NCBI RefSeq assembly: GCF_900116005.1
Contig: NZ_FOYI01000001.1
Location: forward strand, 310,001-374,000
DNA length: 64,000 bases
Source of the DNA: Poseidonocella sedimentorum
GTDB taxonomy: Bacteria > Pseudomonadota > Alphaproteobacteria > Rhodobacterales > Rhodobacteraceae
Direction of reading: 5' to 3'
Shown here: positions 26,114-33,974 of the stretch, one piece after another
Layout: every line of letters starts with the position of its first letter
Numbering within the stretch: the stretch's first letter is position 1
The notes under the pieces: model-generated
The model's input: only the letters and a program-made list of their open reading frames with translations
Databases searched by the model: none
What the model was told of the DNA's origin: nothing
Made by a program: the position numbers and the translations under genes

Positions 26114-26854
26114 ATGACACCTGCGTCCCTCCTTCTCGCCCTCGCGGCCCTCCTTGCGCCCGCCGCGGCCGTGGCCGACTGCGTCGTGATGCTCCACGGG
26201 CTGGCGCGGACCGATGCGTCGTTCTTGCCGATGTCGCTCGCGCTGGAGGCCGAGGGCTACCAGACCGTGACCCCCGACTACCCCTCGACCGAAAAGCCCA
26301 TCGCCACACTCGCGCGCGAGACGCTCCCGCCGGCCTTTGCCGCCTGCGGCCAAGAGACGGTCCATGTGGTCACCCATTCCATGGGCGGCATCCTCTTGCG
26401 CGTCTGGCTGCAGGACAACGCGCCCGAGCGGCTCGGCCGGGTGGTGATGCTCGGCCCGCCAAACCAGGGCTCGGAGCTGGTCGATGCGCTCGGCGAACTG
26501 GAGCTGTTCGAGATGATCAACGGCCCCGCGGGCCATGAGCTCGGCACCGGCGCGGACAGCGTCCCGCTGGCGTTGCCGCCGGTCGAGGCCGAGCTCGGCG
26601 TCATCGCCGGGTCGCGCTCGCTCAACCCGCTCTACTCGGCGCTGATCGAAGGCGCGGATGACGGCAAGGTCAGCGTCGCGAGCACCCGCGTTGCGGGCAT
26701 GACCGATCACATCACGCTCCCGGTGACCCACACCTTCATGATGATGAACCCGCTGGTGATCGCCCAGACCGAACATTTCCTGCGCCATGGGACCTTCGAT
26801 CACGAAATGGGCTTTACCGATCTTCTCGGATTCGGGTCGGACGATCCCGGTTGA
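26114..26854 (+). CDS. Secreted alpha/beta hydrolase (lipase-like)
   Basis: 246 residues with a signal peptide ending near AVA (residue ~20). The fold starts at [15 protein letters not shown] (oxyanion loop) and the nucleophile elbow is THSMGG (serine near residue 92). [15 protein letters not shown] stretch and a late histidine complete the pattern. Similar proteins are annotated as PGAP1-like or triacylglycerol lipases. Likely periplasmic carboxylic ester hydrolase; the natural substrate is unknown. Confidence 0.8.
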   Translation: MTPASLLLALAALLAPAAAVADCVVMLHGLARTDASFLPMSLALEAEGYQTVTPDYPSTEKPIATLARETLPPAFAACGQETVHVVTHSMGGILLRVWLQDNAPERLGRVVMLGPPNQGSELVDALGELELFEMINGPAGHELGTGADSVPLALPPVEAELGVIAGSRSLNPLYSALIEGADDGKVSVASTRVAGMTDHITLPVTHTFMMMNPLVIAQTEHFLRHGTFDHEMGFTDLLGFGSDDPG

Positions 26855-26897
26855 GCCTTGCGCCCTACCGCCCCGAGCCGCTAAAGGCGCGGGCATC

Positions 26898-28046
26898 ATG
26901 AGCCTGCCGCCCCTTCATATCACCCGCGCGCGCGTGCTGCGCCCCGAGGGCTGGACCGACGCGCCCCTCGGCCTTGCCGGCGGGGTCCTGACCGCCGCCG
27001 CCGTGGGCCGCGCGATAGATCTCTCCGGCTACCTCGTCCTTCCCGGTATTGTCGACATCCACGGCGACGGGTTCGAGCGCCACGTGGCCCGGCGCCGCGG
27101 CGCGATGATGGACATGGAGGAAGGGCTGCTATCGGCGGCGGCGGAGCTTGCGGTCAACGGCATCACCACGGCGATGCTCGCCCAGTTCTACAGCTGGGAA
27201 GGGGGCCTTCGCAGCCCCGATTTCGCCCGCGCCGTCATCGACGCCCACGCCCGGGCCCGCGCCATCGCGATCCCCGATCTGCACCTGCAGCTCCGGGTCG
27301 AGACCCACATGCTGGACGACTACCCCGAGATCCTGCGGCTGGTGCGCGACCATGCGATCCGCCAGGTCGTCTTCAACGATCACCTCCCTCATGACCGCCT
27401 CGCCGCGGGCCGCACGATCCCGCGCCTTACCGGCACCGCACTCAAGAGCCGCCGCAGCCCCGAGGCGCATCTGGCGCTGATGCAGGCGCTGCACGCGCGC
27501 CGCGACGAGGTGCCGGAGGCGGTGAGCGCGCTCGCCCGCGATCTCGCCGGGGCAGGGGCGATCGTCGGCCACCACGATGCGCAGCGCGCGGAGGACGTGG
27601 CGTTCTGGGCGCGCGCCGGCGTCAGCCTCGCCGAATTCCCCGAAACCCAAGCCGCCGCGGAGGCCGCGCGCGCGCAGGGCGGCGCGATCGTGCTTGGCGC
27701 GCCCAACGTCAATCGCGGCGGCTCGCACAAGGGCAATGCCTCGGCGACCGAGCTGGTCGGGCAGGGGCTCTGCGACGCGCTGGCCTCCGACTATCACTAC
27801 CCGGCCCCGCGCCGCGCCGTACTGCAACTGGCCGCGCGGGGCATCCTGCCGCTGGAGGCGGCCTGGCCGCTGATCTCCTCCGGTCCCGCCGCGATCCTCG
27901 GCTTTGCGGACCGTGGCCGCCTTGCCGCCGGCCTGCGCGCCGATCTCGTGGTGCTCGACGCCGCAACGCATCAGGTCGCCGCCACCATCTCCGGCGGGCG
28001 GCTGGCCTACATGGCGGGTGAGGTGGCGGCGCGCTTCGTCGCCTGA
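26898..28046 (+). CDS. phnM: Alpha-D-ribose 1-methylphosphonate 5-triphosphate diphosphatase
   Basis: 382-residue amidohydrolase-superfamily enzyme of the C-P lyase pathway; it releases pyrophosphate from ribose-1-methylphosphonate 5-triphosphate. The metal-site start IVDIHGDGFERH (an HxD pair) is the PhnM signature. Further landmarks are ETHMLDDYPEILRL, FNDHLPH, IVGHHDAQRAEDV, LGAPNVNRGGSHKGN and ASDYHYPA. The length is normal. No other phn gene lies nearby (flanked by a lipase and a membrane protein), so it is split from the rest of the pathway or serves another reaction. Confidence 0.85.
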   Translation: MSLPPLHITRARVLRPEGWTDAPLGLAGGVLTAAAVGRAIDLSGYLVLPGIVDIHGDGFERHVARRRGAMMDMEEGLLSAAAELAVNGITTAMLAQFYSWEGGLRSPDFARAVIDAHARARAIAIPDLHLQLRVETHMLDDYPEILRLVRDHAIRQVVFNDHLPHDRLAAGRTIPRLTGTALKSRRSPEAHLALMQALHARRDEVPEAVSALARDLAGAGAIVGHHDAQRAEDVAFWARAGVSLAEFPETQAAAEAARAQGGAIVLGAPNVNRGGSHKGNASATELVGQGLCDALASDYHYPAPRRAVLQLAARGILPLEAAWPLISSGPAAILGFADRGRLAAGLRADLVVLDAATHQVAATISGGRLAYMAGEVAARFVA

Positions 28047-28053
28047 GGCCGGT

Positions 28054-29082
28054 TCACCCGCCGCAAATCGCCTGCAGGCTGAGCCAATCCCCATCGCTCA
28101 GGAGCGGCTCCGTCCCCGCCGGCCGGACCGCATCGGCCTCGATCAACTCAAGCACCGTCTCGCCCGAGACGTCCCGGGCATAGGCATAGCCGCGCACCGG
28201 GACCTCCGCCGCCGCGAACCGCGCCAGCAGCGCCTCCTCCGAAATCGGCGCCGGCGCCCGGGTGAGCAGATCCTCGGCATAGGCATCGAGGACGGCCCCG
28301 CGCAAATCGCCCGTGGTCAGCAACCGCAACGTGGCCAGCGGCCCGGCGAATTCCAGAAGCTCGGCCAGGGGGTCGCGCGCGCCCGCCCGCGCGGCCTCGG
28401 CCAGAACATACCCCGCCACCACGTCGGGCTCCTCGTAATCCTCCACCAGCGCGCGGTTGAGCAGGACCGTCCCCCCCGGCAGATGCGTGGCCTCCGCCAC
28501 CCCGCCGGGCACGACCCGCAGCCGCCGCACGGGGGCCGCCCCCTCGCCGAGCCGCCCCAGAAGCCGCGCCAGCGCCGCATTGGCCCGCGGGCTCTGACAG
28601 GCCGGGCCCGCCACGCGGGTGATCCGCTCCGAGAGCGCCCGCCCGATCTGCGCCCGCTTCACATCCGGCACAACGCTCACAGCATGCCAGCTCAGCGCCC
28701 CAGGGAGCCACAGCAGCCCGAGCGCCGCGATGACCGCCGCCGTCCCGAGGAAACTCGCCCAGCGAAGCCGCCCGGGATGGGGCCGCCGCCGCCGGACCAC
28801 GCGCCGCACGGTCTCGATCGCATCGATCATGACCGCCTCGTCCTCGCCAAGCTCAAGCGTCTCGCTGTCATCGCCTTCGGGGTGGTAGATCGCCGGAAAC
28901 GCGCCGGGGTTGGCCCGCGTCACAGCCGCCAGAGACCAATGCGCCAGCGCGGTCTCCTTCATGTCGCTCATGACCAGCGTCGCCGTGCCGAACGAGACGA
29001 TCACATCGCGCCGCTGCGCCTCGGGCCCCGCGCGCCAGATGCCGGAAGCCTCCAGCCGTTCGAAACCTTTCAATGCGGTCAT
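28054..29082 (-). CDS. Membrane-anchored protein resembling a catalytically dead M48 peptidase
   Basis: 342 residues. A cytoplasmic N-terminal part (~1-115) is followed by one transmembrane helix (WASFLGTAAVIAALGLLWLPG) and a periplasmic domain. There, HLPGGTVLLNRALVEDYEEPDVVAGYVLAEAARAG reads like the VVxxGLL...VLAHExxH segment of Oma1/BepA-type M48 metallopeptidases, but the zinc-binding HExxH is replaced by AEAAR. So it may be a pseudoprotease. I base this on pattern only. I chose the ATG at 29082; the upstream extension is arginine-rich. It may act as a scaffold or sensor. Confidence 0.5.
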   Translation of the reverse strand: MTALKGFERLEASGIWRAGPEAQRRDVIVSFGTATLVMSDMKETALAHWSLAAVTRANPGAFPAIYHPEGDDSETLELGEDEAVMIDAIETVRRVVRRRRPHPGRLRWASFLGTAAVIAALGLLWLPGALSWHAVSVVPDVKRAQIGRALSERITRVAGPACQSPRANAALARLLGRLGEGAAPVRRLRVVPGGVAEATHLPGGTVLLNRALVEDYEEPDVVAGYVLAEAARAGARDPLAELLEFAGPLATLRLLTTGDLRGAVLDAYAEDLLTRAPAPISEEALLARFAAAEVPVRGYAYARDVSGETVLELIEADAVRPAGTEPLLSDGDWLSLQAICGG

Positions 29083-29172
29083 GTCGCGTCGCGGGCCTGC
29101 CCTGCCTCTTTGGCGTCTCTCTAGCATGGCCGCCCGCTTCCCGGCAACGGCCCGCGGCGCTATGCTCGGCCC

Positions 29173-29823
29173 ATGATCATCTCACCGGGCCGCCGCTACA
29201 TCTTCATCCACATCCCCAAAACCGGCGGCACCTCGATGGCCCTCGCGCTGGAGGCCCGGGCGATGAAGGACGACATCCTCATCGGCGACACGCCCAAGGC
29301 CATCCGCCGCCGCCGCAAGCTCCGCGCCTTCGATCCGGAGAACCGCCTGAGCAAACACGCGCGCCTCGCCGACCTCACCGGCCTGCTGCCGCAAGGCGAG
29401 ATCGCGGACATGCTGATCTTCACCCTCGTGCGCAACCCGTGGGACCGGCTGGTGAGCTACTACCACTGGCTGCGCCAGCAACGCTTCGACCACCCGGCCC
29501 GACGCATCGCCCAGACCCACGACTTCGCCGCCTTTCTCGCGCACCCCAGCATCGCGCGCAGCATCGCCGAAGCCCCCACAAGCGCCTACCTCACAGACGC
29601 CGCCGGCCGCGCCGCACCCGCCCTCTGCCTCCGCCTCGAACACCTCACCGAAGACATCGCGCCCCTGTCCGAACACCTCGGCTTCCGCCCCGAAATTCCC
29701 CTCACCAACCGCTCCGATCGCCCCAATGACTACCGCGCCTGCTACACCGACGAGACCGCAAACCACGTCGCGCGGCTCTGCGCCGAAGACATCGCCCGCT
29801 TCACCTACCGCTTCGACCCCTGA
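29173..29823 (+). CDS. Sulfotransferase-family protein
   Basis: 216 residues. The PAPS-binding motifs are both present: the 5'-phosphosulfate loop FIHIPKTGGTS near the N-terminus and the 3'-phosphate site LVRNPWDRLVSYY around residue 93. This is the Sulfotransfer_2-like group that sulfates carbohydrates or lipids. No glycan cluster adjoins it, so the acceptor is unknown. Downstream, on the same strand, sits a copy of the dispersed three-hairpin repeat. Confidence 0.8.
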   Translation: MIISPGRRYIFIHIPKTGGTSMALALEARAMKDDILIGDTPKAIRRRRKLRAFDPENRLSKHARLADLTGLLPQGEIADMLIFTLVRNPWDRLVSYYHWLRQQRFDHPARRIAQTHDFAAFLAHPSIARSIAEAPTSAYLTDAAGRAAPALCLRLEHLTEDIAPLSEHLGFRPEIPLTNRSDRPNDYRACYTDETANHVARLCAEDIARFTYRFDP

Positions 29824-29849
29824 CCGCCTCAAACCCGGCCAGCCCCGCC

Positions 29850-29912
29850 CGCTTCTTCTCTTGAAAAATACTCCGGGGGAGTCCGCCACCGGCGGACGGG
29901 GGCAGCGCCCCC
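29850..29912 (+). repeat. Dispersed three-hairpin repeat, copy 1 (full length)
   Basis: The core GCTTCTTCTCTTGAAAAATA is followed by CTCC-ggg-GGAG (29871-29881), TCCGCC-acc-GGCGGA (29882-29896) and GGGGGC-agc-GCCCCC (29898-29912). These are three consecutive perfect stems with three-base loops. It lies 26 bases past the sulfotransferase stop in the same orientation. A second full copy (inverted) lies at 54982-55043. Confidence 0.85.
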
Positions 29913-29921
29913 AAACTACGG

Positions 29922-30536
29922 TCACCCAGGCCCAGCCTCAAACGGCATCAGGCAAATCACAGCCTCCAGCGCGCGCGCCGAACGCCGCTCAATATCCGCC
30001 GCCGTCGGCGCGGGCAGGCGCCCGACAACCCGGCGAATCTGCAGATCCCCGATGAGCAGCCCAAGGTAGAGTTCCGCCGCCTCGTCCACCTCCGCAAAAC
30101 CAAGGTGGCCCTGTGCGCGCGCGGCGCGAAATACGTCCTCAAGGATCGGTGCGATCGTCTCTCGCCCTCCCTTGGCAATCGCGTGCCCAAGGTCTCCGGA
30201 TGGATCGGCCGCCGCGGCCCGGTTCAGCGCCACAGCCCGCGGCCCCGTGAGCATGCCAAGCAGGATCGGCCCGAACGTCCGCAGCGTTGCGAGCGCATCG
30301 TCCTCAGCCGAAAGACTCTCCTCCAGCGACGCCCGTGCCTCGCCCACGTTGCGATCCACCAGAGCCATGAACAGCCCAAGCTTGTCGCCGTACCAGTTGT
30401 AGAGCGTCTCATTCGACGCCTTAGCCCGCCGCGCGATGGCCAGCATCGAAGCGCCGGCATAGCCCTTTTCCTCAAGAACGGCATAGGCCGCGTCCTCGAT
30501 CTGCGCCTGACGGCGCCGTTTGGTATCTTCTCGCAT
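29922..30536 (-). CDS. TetR/AcrR-family transcriptional regulator
   Basis: 204 residues. The N-terminal helix-turn-helix is canonical (IEDAAYAVLEEKGYAGASMLAIARRAKASNETLYNWYGDKLGLF, residues ~10-55); the rest is an all-helical ligand and dimer domain like that of AefR-type regulators. I chose the ATG at 30536 because GGAG lies eight bases upstream; an earlier start lacks one. It is divergent from a small membrane protein and a LysE-type exporter, with a strong dyad between them, so it most likely represses those genes and itself until an exported compound binds. Confidence 0.9.
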   Translation of the reverse strand: MREDTKRRRQAQIEDAAYAVLEEKGYAGASMLAIARRAKASNETLYNWYGDKLGLFMALVDRNVGEARASLEESLSAEDDALATLRTFGPILLGMLTGPRAVALNRAAAADPSGDLGHAIAKGGRETIAPILEDVFRAARAQGHLGFAEVDEAAELYLGLLIGDLQIRRVVGRLPAPTAADIERRSARALEAVICLMPFEAGPG

Positions 30537-30550
30537 CCTGATCTCCGTGC

Positions 30551-30579
30551 TTGACAGAAACCGTAACCACAATTACGGA
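30551..30579 (+). promoter_or_regulatory. Promoter with embedded TetR-type operator
   Basis: CCGTAACCACAATTACGG (30561-30578) has perfect six-base arms around a six-base spacer. It fills the interval between TTGACA (30551-30556) and the -10-like TACGGA (30574-30579) of a plus-strand promoter with 17-base spacing. A half site TTACG lies at 30601-30605. Occupancy would block both divergent genes. Inferred. Confidence 0.7.
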
Positions 30580-30608
30580 TTAAAGCAATCGTACAGATAA
30601 TTACGCTT

Positions 30609-31013
30609 ATGAGGATGCCCATGACCGATAGAAACGACATTCCCTTCGCCGGCCTCGTCACTCTGATCCTCCTGCAGGGGACGATGCTCGCCGCGCTCTT
30701 TGCCGGGGTGCCGCCGCACCCGCCGGAGGCCACACCAGCGTTCGGCATCGCGCCGTTCATCGGCGCGGCCATCTCCGCGGCGGCCGCCGCGCTCTGCCTC
30801 GGTCCCGCGCGCAGCCGGGCAGGGCGCATCCTCGCCGGGCTCGCTGCGGTCATGGCGCTGGTCTCCTTCGGCCCGCAGAAATACCTCGACCCCCAGATCG
30901 CCCTCATCTGGCCTGCGGTCCTCTCCGGCCAGATCGCGGCGCTTGCGATCTTCGCCGCGATCCTGCGCCCCCGGGCCGCCGATCCGCACGCGACGCGCGC
31001 CCATGTCGCTTGA
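30609..31013 (+). CDS. Small membrane protein, unknown function
   Basis: 134 residues with four hydrophobic helices (LVTLILLQGTMLAALFAGV; IAPFIGAAISAAAAALCLG; ILAGLAAVMALVSFGP; IWPAVLSGQIAALAIFAAIL). I do not recognise the family. It starts opposite the TetR gene behind the operator-bearing promoter and overlaps the LysE-type exporter gene by 11 bases, so the two are co-transcribed and translationally coupled. A role as partner or accessory of the exporter is a reasonable guess. The start is one of three nearby ATGs. Confidence 0.65.
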   Translation: MRMPMTDRNDIPFAGLVTLILLQGTMLAALFAGVPPHPPEATPAFGIAPFIGAAISAAAAALCLGPARSRAGRILAGLAAVMALVSFGPQKYLDPQIALIWPAVLSGQIAALAIFAAILRPRAADPHATRAHVA

Positions 31014-31611
31014 GTTCCTGATCGTCTCCGTCGTCCTGGCGCTCATGCCCGGGACGGGGGTGCTCTTCGCCATCTCCTGCGGCCTATCTCAGGGGCGGAG
31101 CGGTGCGGTCTGGGGCGCCGTCGCAGGGGCGGTGGGCGTCATTCCGCATCTCATCGCGGCGGGCCTCGGCCTGTCGGCCCTGCTCGTGGCCCACCCACAG
31201 GTCTACGGCGGGCTCCGGATCGCCGGCGGGCTCTACCTGCTCTACCTCGCCGGGCGATCCTGGGCCGCGAGCCGCGCCATGCCTGAGGCGCAAGCGGTGA
31301 CGGCCTCGGGCCTGCGGATCGTGCTACAGGGCGCGCTCATCAACCTGTTGAACCCCAAGCTCACGCTGTTCTTCGTCGCTTTGCTGCCCCAGTTCATCCC
31401 GGCCGAGGCGGCGGGCTCCCACGGCCTGATCATCGCGATGGGTGGCGTTCTGGTGGCCGAGACCTTCGCGGTCTTTCTGATCTACGGGCTGCTCGCGGCG
31501 GGGCTGCACCACCGCCTCAGCGACAACCCCCGTATCTTTCAACTCTGCAACGAAAGCATCGCGGTGCTCTTCGCCGGGCTGGGAATACGGGTTCTGGCGG
31601 GGTCTCGGTGA
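31003..31611 (+). CDS. LysE/RhtB-family exporter
   Basis: 202 residues with about six membrane helices and the family start LIVSVVLALMPGTGVLFAISCGLSQGR, then LYLLYLAGRSW and GALINLLNPKLTLFFVALLPQF. RhtB-type carriers export amino acids, homoserine lactones or similar small molecules. The location behind a TetR-type repressor and operator suggests inducible efflux of a toxic or signalling metabolite rather than routine amino acid overflow. Confidence 0.85.
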   Translation: MSLEFLIVSVVLALMPGTGVLFAISCGLSQGRSGAVWGAVAGAVGVIPHLIAAGLGLSALLVAHPQVYGGLRIAGGLYLLYLAGRSWAASRAMPEAQAVTASGLRIVLQGALINLLNPKLTLFFVALLPQFIPAEAAGSHGLIIAMGGVLVAETFAVFLIYGLLAAGLHHRLSDNPRIFQLCNESIAVLFAGLGIRVLAGSR

Positions 31612-31737
31612 GACGGGCGCTGCGCTGGATGCGGGTCCTCGCGGCGTCTCGTTCTTCAAAGGCGGCGGATCGAATGACCTGCTCCGCCAGTGTCGGGAGG
31701 GGGCAGCGTACGCCACCGCCCCCATCCCAGCGTGCTA

Positions 31738-33936
31738 TCAGGCTGCGGCGTCTTCGGCGCCGAACCGGGCGTAGAAGCTCTGGCCCTTGCCGGCCATTTC
31801 CACCAGCAGGGCCGGGGGCGTGAAGCGCGCCCCGTGGGCCTCGGTCAGCTCGGCGCAGCGCTCGGCGGCATAAGGCGTACCGATGATGTCGAGCCAGGCG
31901 AACGGCCCCCCGGACCAGGGCGCAAAGCCCCAGCCGAGAATCGCGCCCACGTCACCTTCGCGGATATCCTCAAGAACACCCTCTTCGAGCGCCCGTACCG
32001 CTTCCAGCACCTGCGCAAAGAGCAGGCGATGCTGCACCTCGGTGAGCGACGGCTGCGCGTCCGAAACCGGATACTTCGCGGCGAGCCCCTCCCAGAGAAG
32101 CCCCCGCTTGCCGGCCTCGTCATAGGCATAGAAGCCCGCGGAGCTCTTGCGCCCAAGGCGCCCCTCATCGGCCATCCAGAACAGCACCTCGTCCACCGCG
32201 CCATCGGGATAGGCATCGCCCATCGCCGCGCGGGTCGCCTTGGCGATCTTCACCCCGAGGTCGATCGAGGTCTCGTCCACCAGCTGCAGCGGCCCAAGGG
32301 GCATGCCCACAAGCTTCGCCGCGTTCTCGATCAGCGCCGGCTCGACCCCCTCGGCCACCATGCGGATGCCCTCGTTGATATAGGGGATGATGCAGCGGTT
32401 GGCGTAGAAGAAGCGCGCGTCGTTGACGACGATCGGCGTCTTGCGGATTTGCCGCACGTAATCGAGCGACTTGGCCACCGCGCGGTTGCCCGTCTCGCGG
32501 CCCTTGATGATCTCCACCAGCATCATCTTCTCGACCGGCGAGAAGAAGTGAATGCCGATGAACTGCTCGGGCCGCGCGCTGGCCTTGGCAAGCTCGCTGA
32601 TCGGCAGGGTGGAGGTGTTGGTGGCAAAGATGCAATCGGGCCCGATCACCGCCTCGACCTTCTTGGTCACCTCGGCCTTGACGCCCACATCCTCGAAGAC
32701 GGCTTCGATGATGAGATCGCAATCGGCCAGAGCGGCGTAATCGGTCGTCGCCGTGATCTTCGACAAAAGCGCCTCTTTCTTCTCGGCCGTGGTCTTGCCG
32801 CGCTTGATGCCCTTGTCGGCAAAACTCTCGGTATAGGCCTTGCCCCGGTCCGCGGCCGCCTGATCCTGATCGAGCAGGACCACGTCGATCCCCGCCTGCG
32901 CCGAGACCAGCGCGATCCCCGCGCCCATCATGCCCGCGCCCAGAACGCCGACCTTCTTCACGGTTTCATCCGCGACATCGGGGCGGTTCGCGCCTTTCTC
33001 AAGCGCCTGCTTGTTGAGGAAGAGCGAGCGGATCATGGCCGAGGAGGACGGGTCCATCAGGATGGAGACGAAATAGCGCGCCTCGATCTTCAGCGCCGTC
33101 TCGAAGGGCACCATCGCCCCCTCGTAGACCGCCGACAGCAGCGCCTTCGCCGCAGGATAAACCCCTTGCGTCTTGCCGTGCACCATGGCCGAAGCGCCGA
33201 CAAAGGTCATGAACCCCGCCGGGTGATAGGGCGCGCCGCTGGGCATCTTCCAGCCCTTCACGTCCCACGGCTTGACGATATCGGCATCCTTGGCCCCAAG
33301 GACCCAGGCCTTCGCCGCCGCGAGCAGCTCATCATGAGCCACGACCTCATCGACAAGCTGCGCCGATTTCGCCGCCTTGGGCGCCATCATGCGCCCCTCC
33401 AGCAGGACCGGCGAGGCCGCCATCGCGCCGACCATCCGCGAATAGCGCGTGGTGCCGCCCGCGCCGGGGAAGAGCCCCACGAGGATTTCCGGCAACCCGA
33501 TCTTGGCTTTGGGATTGTCGGTCATGAAGCGGCGGTGACAGGCGAGCGCGATCTCGGTGCCGATGCCGGCGCAGGTCCCGTTGATCGCGCAAGCCACCGG
33601 CTTGCCACCCTTGTTCTTGTCGTCCATGCCCGCGCGCTCGATCTTGCGCAGGATACGGTGGCCGTTCATCGTGAAGTCAAACAGCGCCTTGGCGGGCTCA
33701 TCACCGGCCTCCGCGCGGATCGACGCCAGCACGTTGAGATCCATCCCGCCCGCGAAATCCTTCTTGGCCGAGGTGATCACGATGCCCTTGACGGCCTCGT
33801 CGGCCAGCGCCCGATCGAGATAGCCCTCGACCAGCTCGAAGGCCTCGCGCGTGAGCACGTTCATGCTCTTGCCCGGCACGTCCCATGTGATGACGGCGAC
33901 GCCCTCGGCATCGACCTCATAGGTAAAATCAGTCAT
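31738..33936 (-). CDS. fadJ: Bifunctional enoyl-CoA hydratase / 3-hydroxyacyl-CoA dehydrogenase (FadJ-type)
   Basis: 732 residues. The N-terminal ~200 are a crotonase domain (VPGKSMNVL; CAINGTCAGIGTEIALACH; GLFPGAGGTTRYSRM). From ~325 comes the NAD-binding dehydrogenase domain (VGVLGAGMMGAGIALVSA; FATNTSTLPI; GIHFFSPVEKM), then the C-terminal helical dehydrogenase domains. It catalyses hydration and oxidation steps of fatty acid beta-oxidation in a cytoplasmic complex with the adjacent thiolase. I chose the ATG at 33936, with GGGAGAG upstream; it starts 39 bases after the thiolase gene. Confidence 0.93.
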   Translation of the reverse strand: MTDFTYEVDAEGVAVITWDVPGKSMNVLTREAFELVEGYLDRALADEAVKGIVITSAKKDFAGGMDLNVLASIRAEAGDEPAKALFDFTMNGHRILRKIERAGMDDKNKGGKPVACAINGTCAGIGTEIALACHRRFMTDNPKAKIGLPEILVGLFPGAGGTTRYSRMVGAMAASPVLLEGRMMAPKAAKSAQLVDEVVAHDELLAAAKAWVLGAKDADIVKPWDVKGWKMPSGAPYHPAGFMTFVGASAMVHGKTQGVYPAAKALLSAVYEGAMVPFETALKIEARYFVSILMDPSSSAMIRSLFLNKQALEKGANRPDVADETVKKVGVLGAGMMGAGIALVSAQAGIDVVLLDQDQAAADRGKAYTESFADKGIKRGKTTAEKKEALLSKITATTDYAALADCDLIIEAVFEDVGVKAEVTKKVEAVIGPDCIFATNTSTLPISELAKASARPEQFIGIHFFSPVEKMMLVEIIKGRETGNRAVAKSLDYVRQIRKTPIVVNDARFFYANRCIIPYINEGIRMVAEGVEPALIENAAKLVGMPLGPLQLVDETSIDLGVKIAKATRAAMGDAYPDGAVDEVLFWMADEGRLGRKSSAGFYAYDEAGKRGLLWEGLAAKYPVSDAQPSLTEVQHRLLFAQVLEAVRALEEGVLEDIREGDVGAILGWGFAPWSGGPFAWLDIIGTPYAAERCAELTEAHGARFTPPALLVEMAGKGQSFYARFGAEDAAA

Positions 33937-33974
33937 GTCTCTCTCCCGTCTCGGAGGGGTGTCAGGTACGCGGC

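Noticed and set aside
31699-31723. GGGGGC...GCCCCC arms past the fadJ gene, and similar arms near 45665-45685
   Set aside because: They resemble the third hairpin of the dispersed repeat but lack its core and other stems; too little to call copies.
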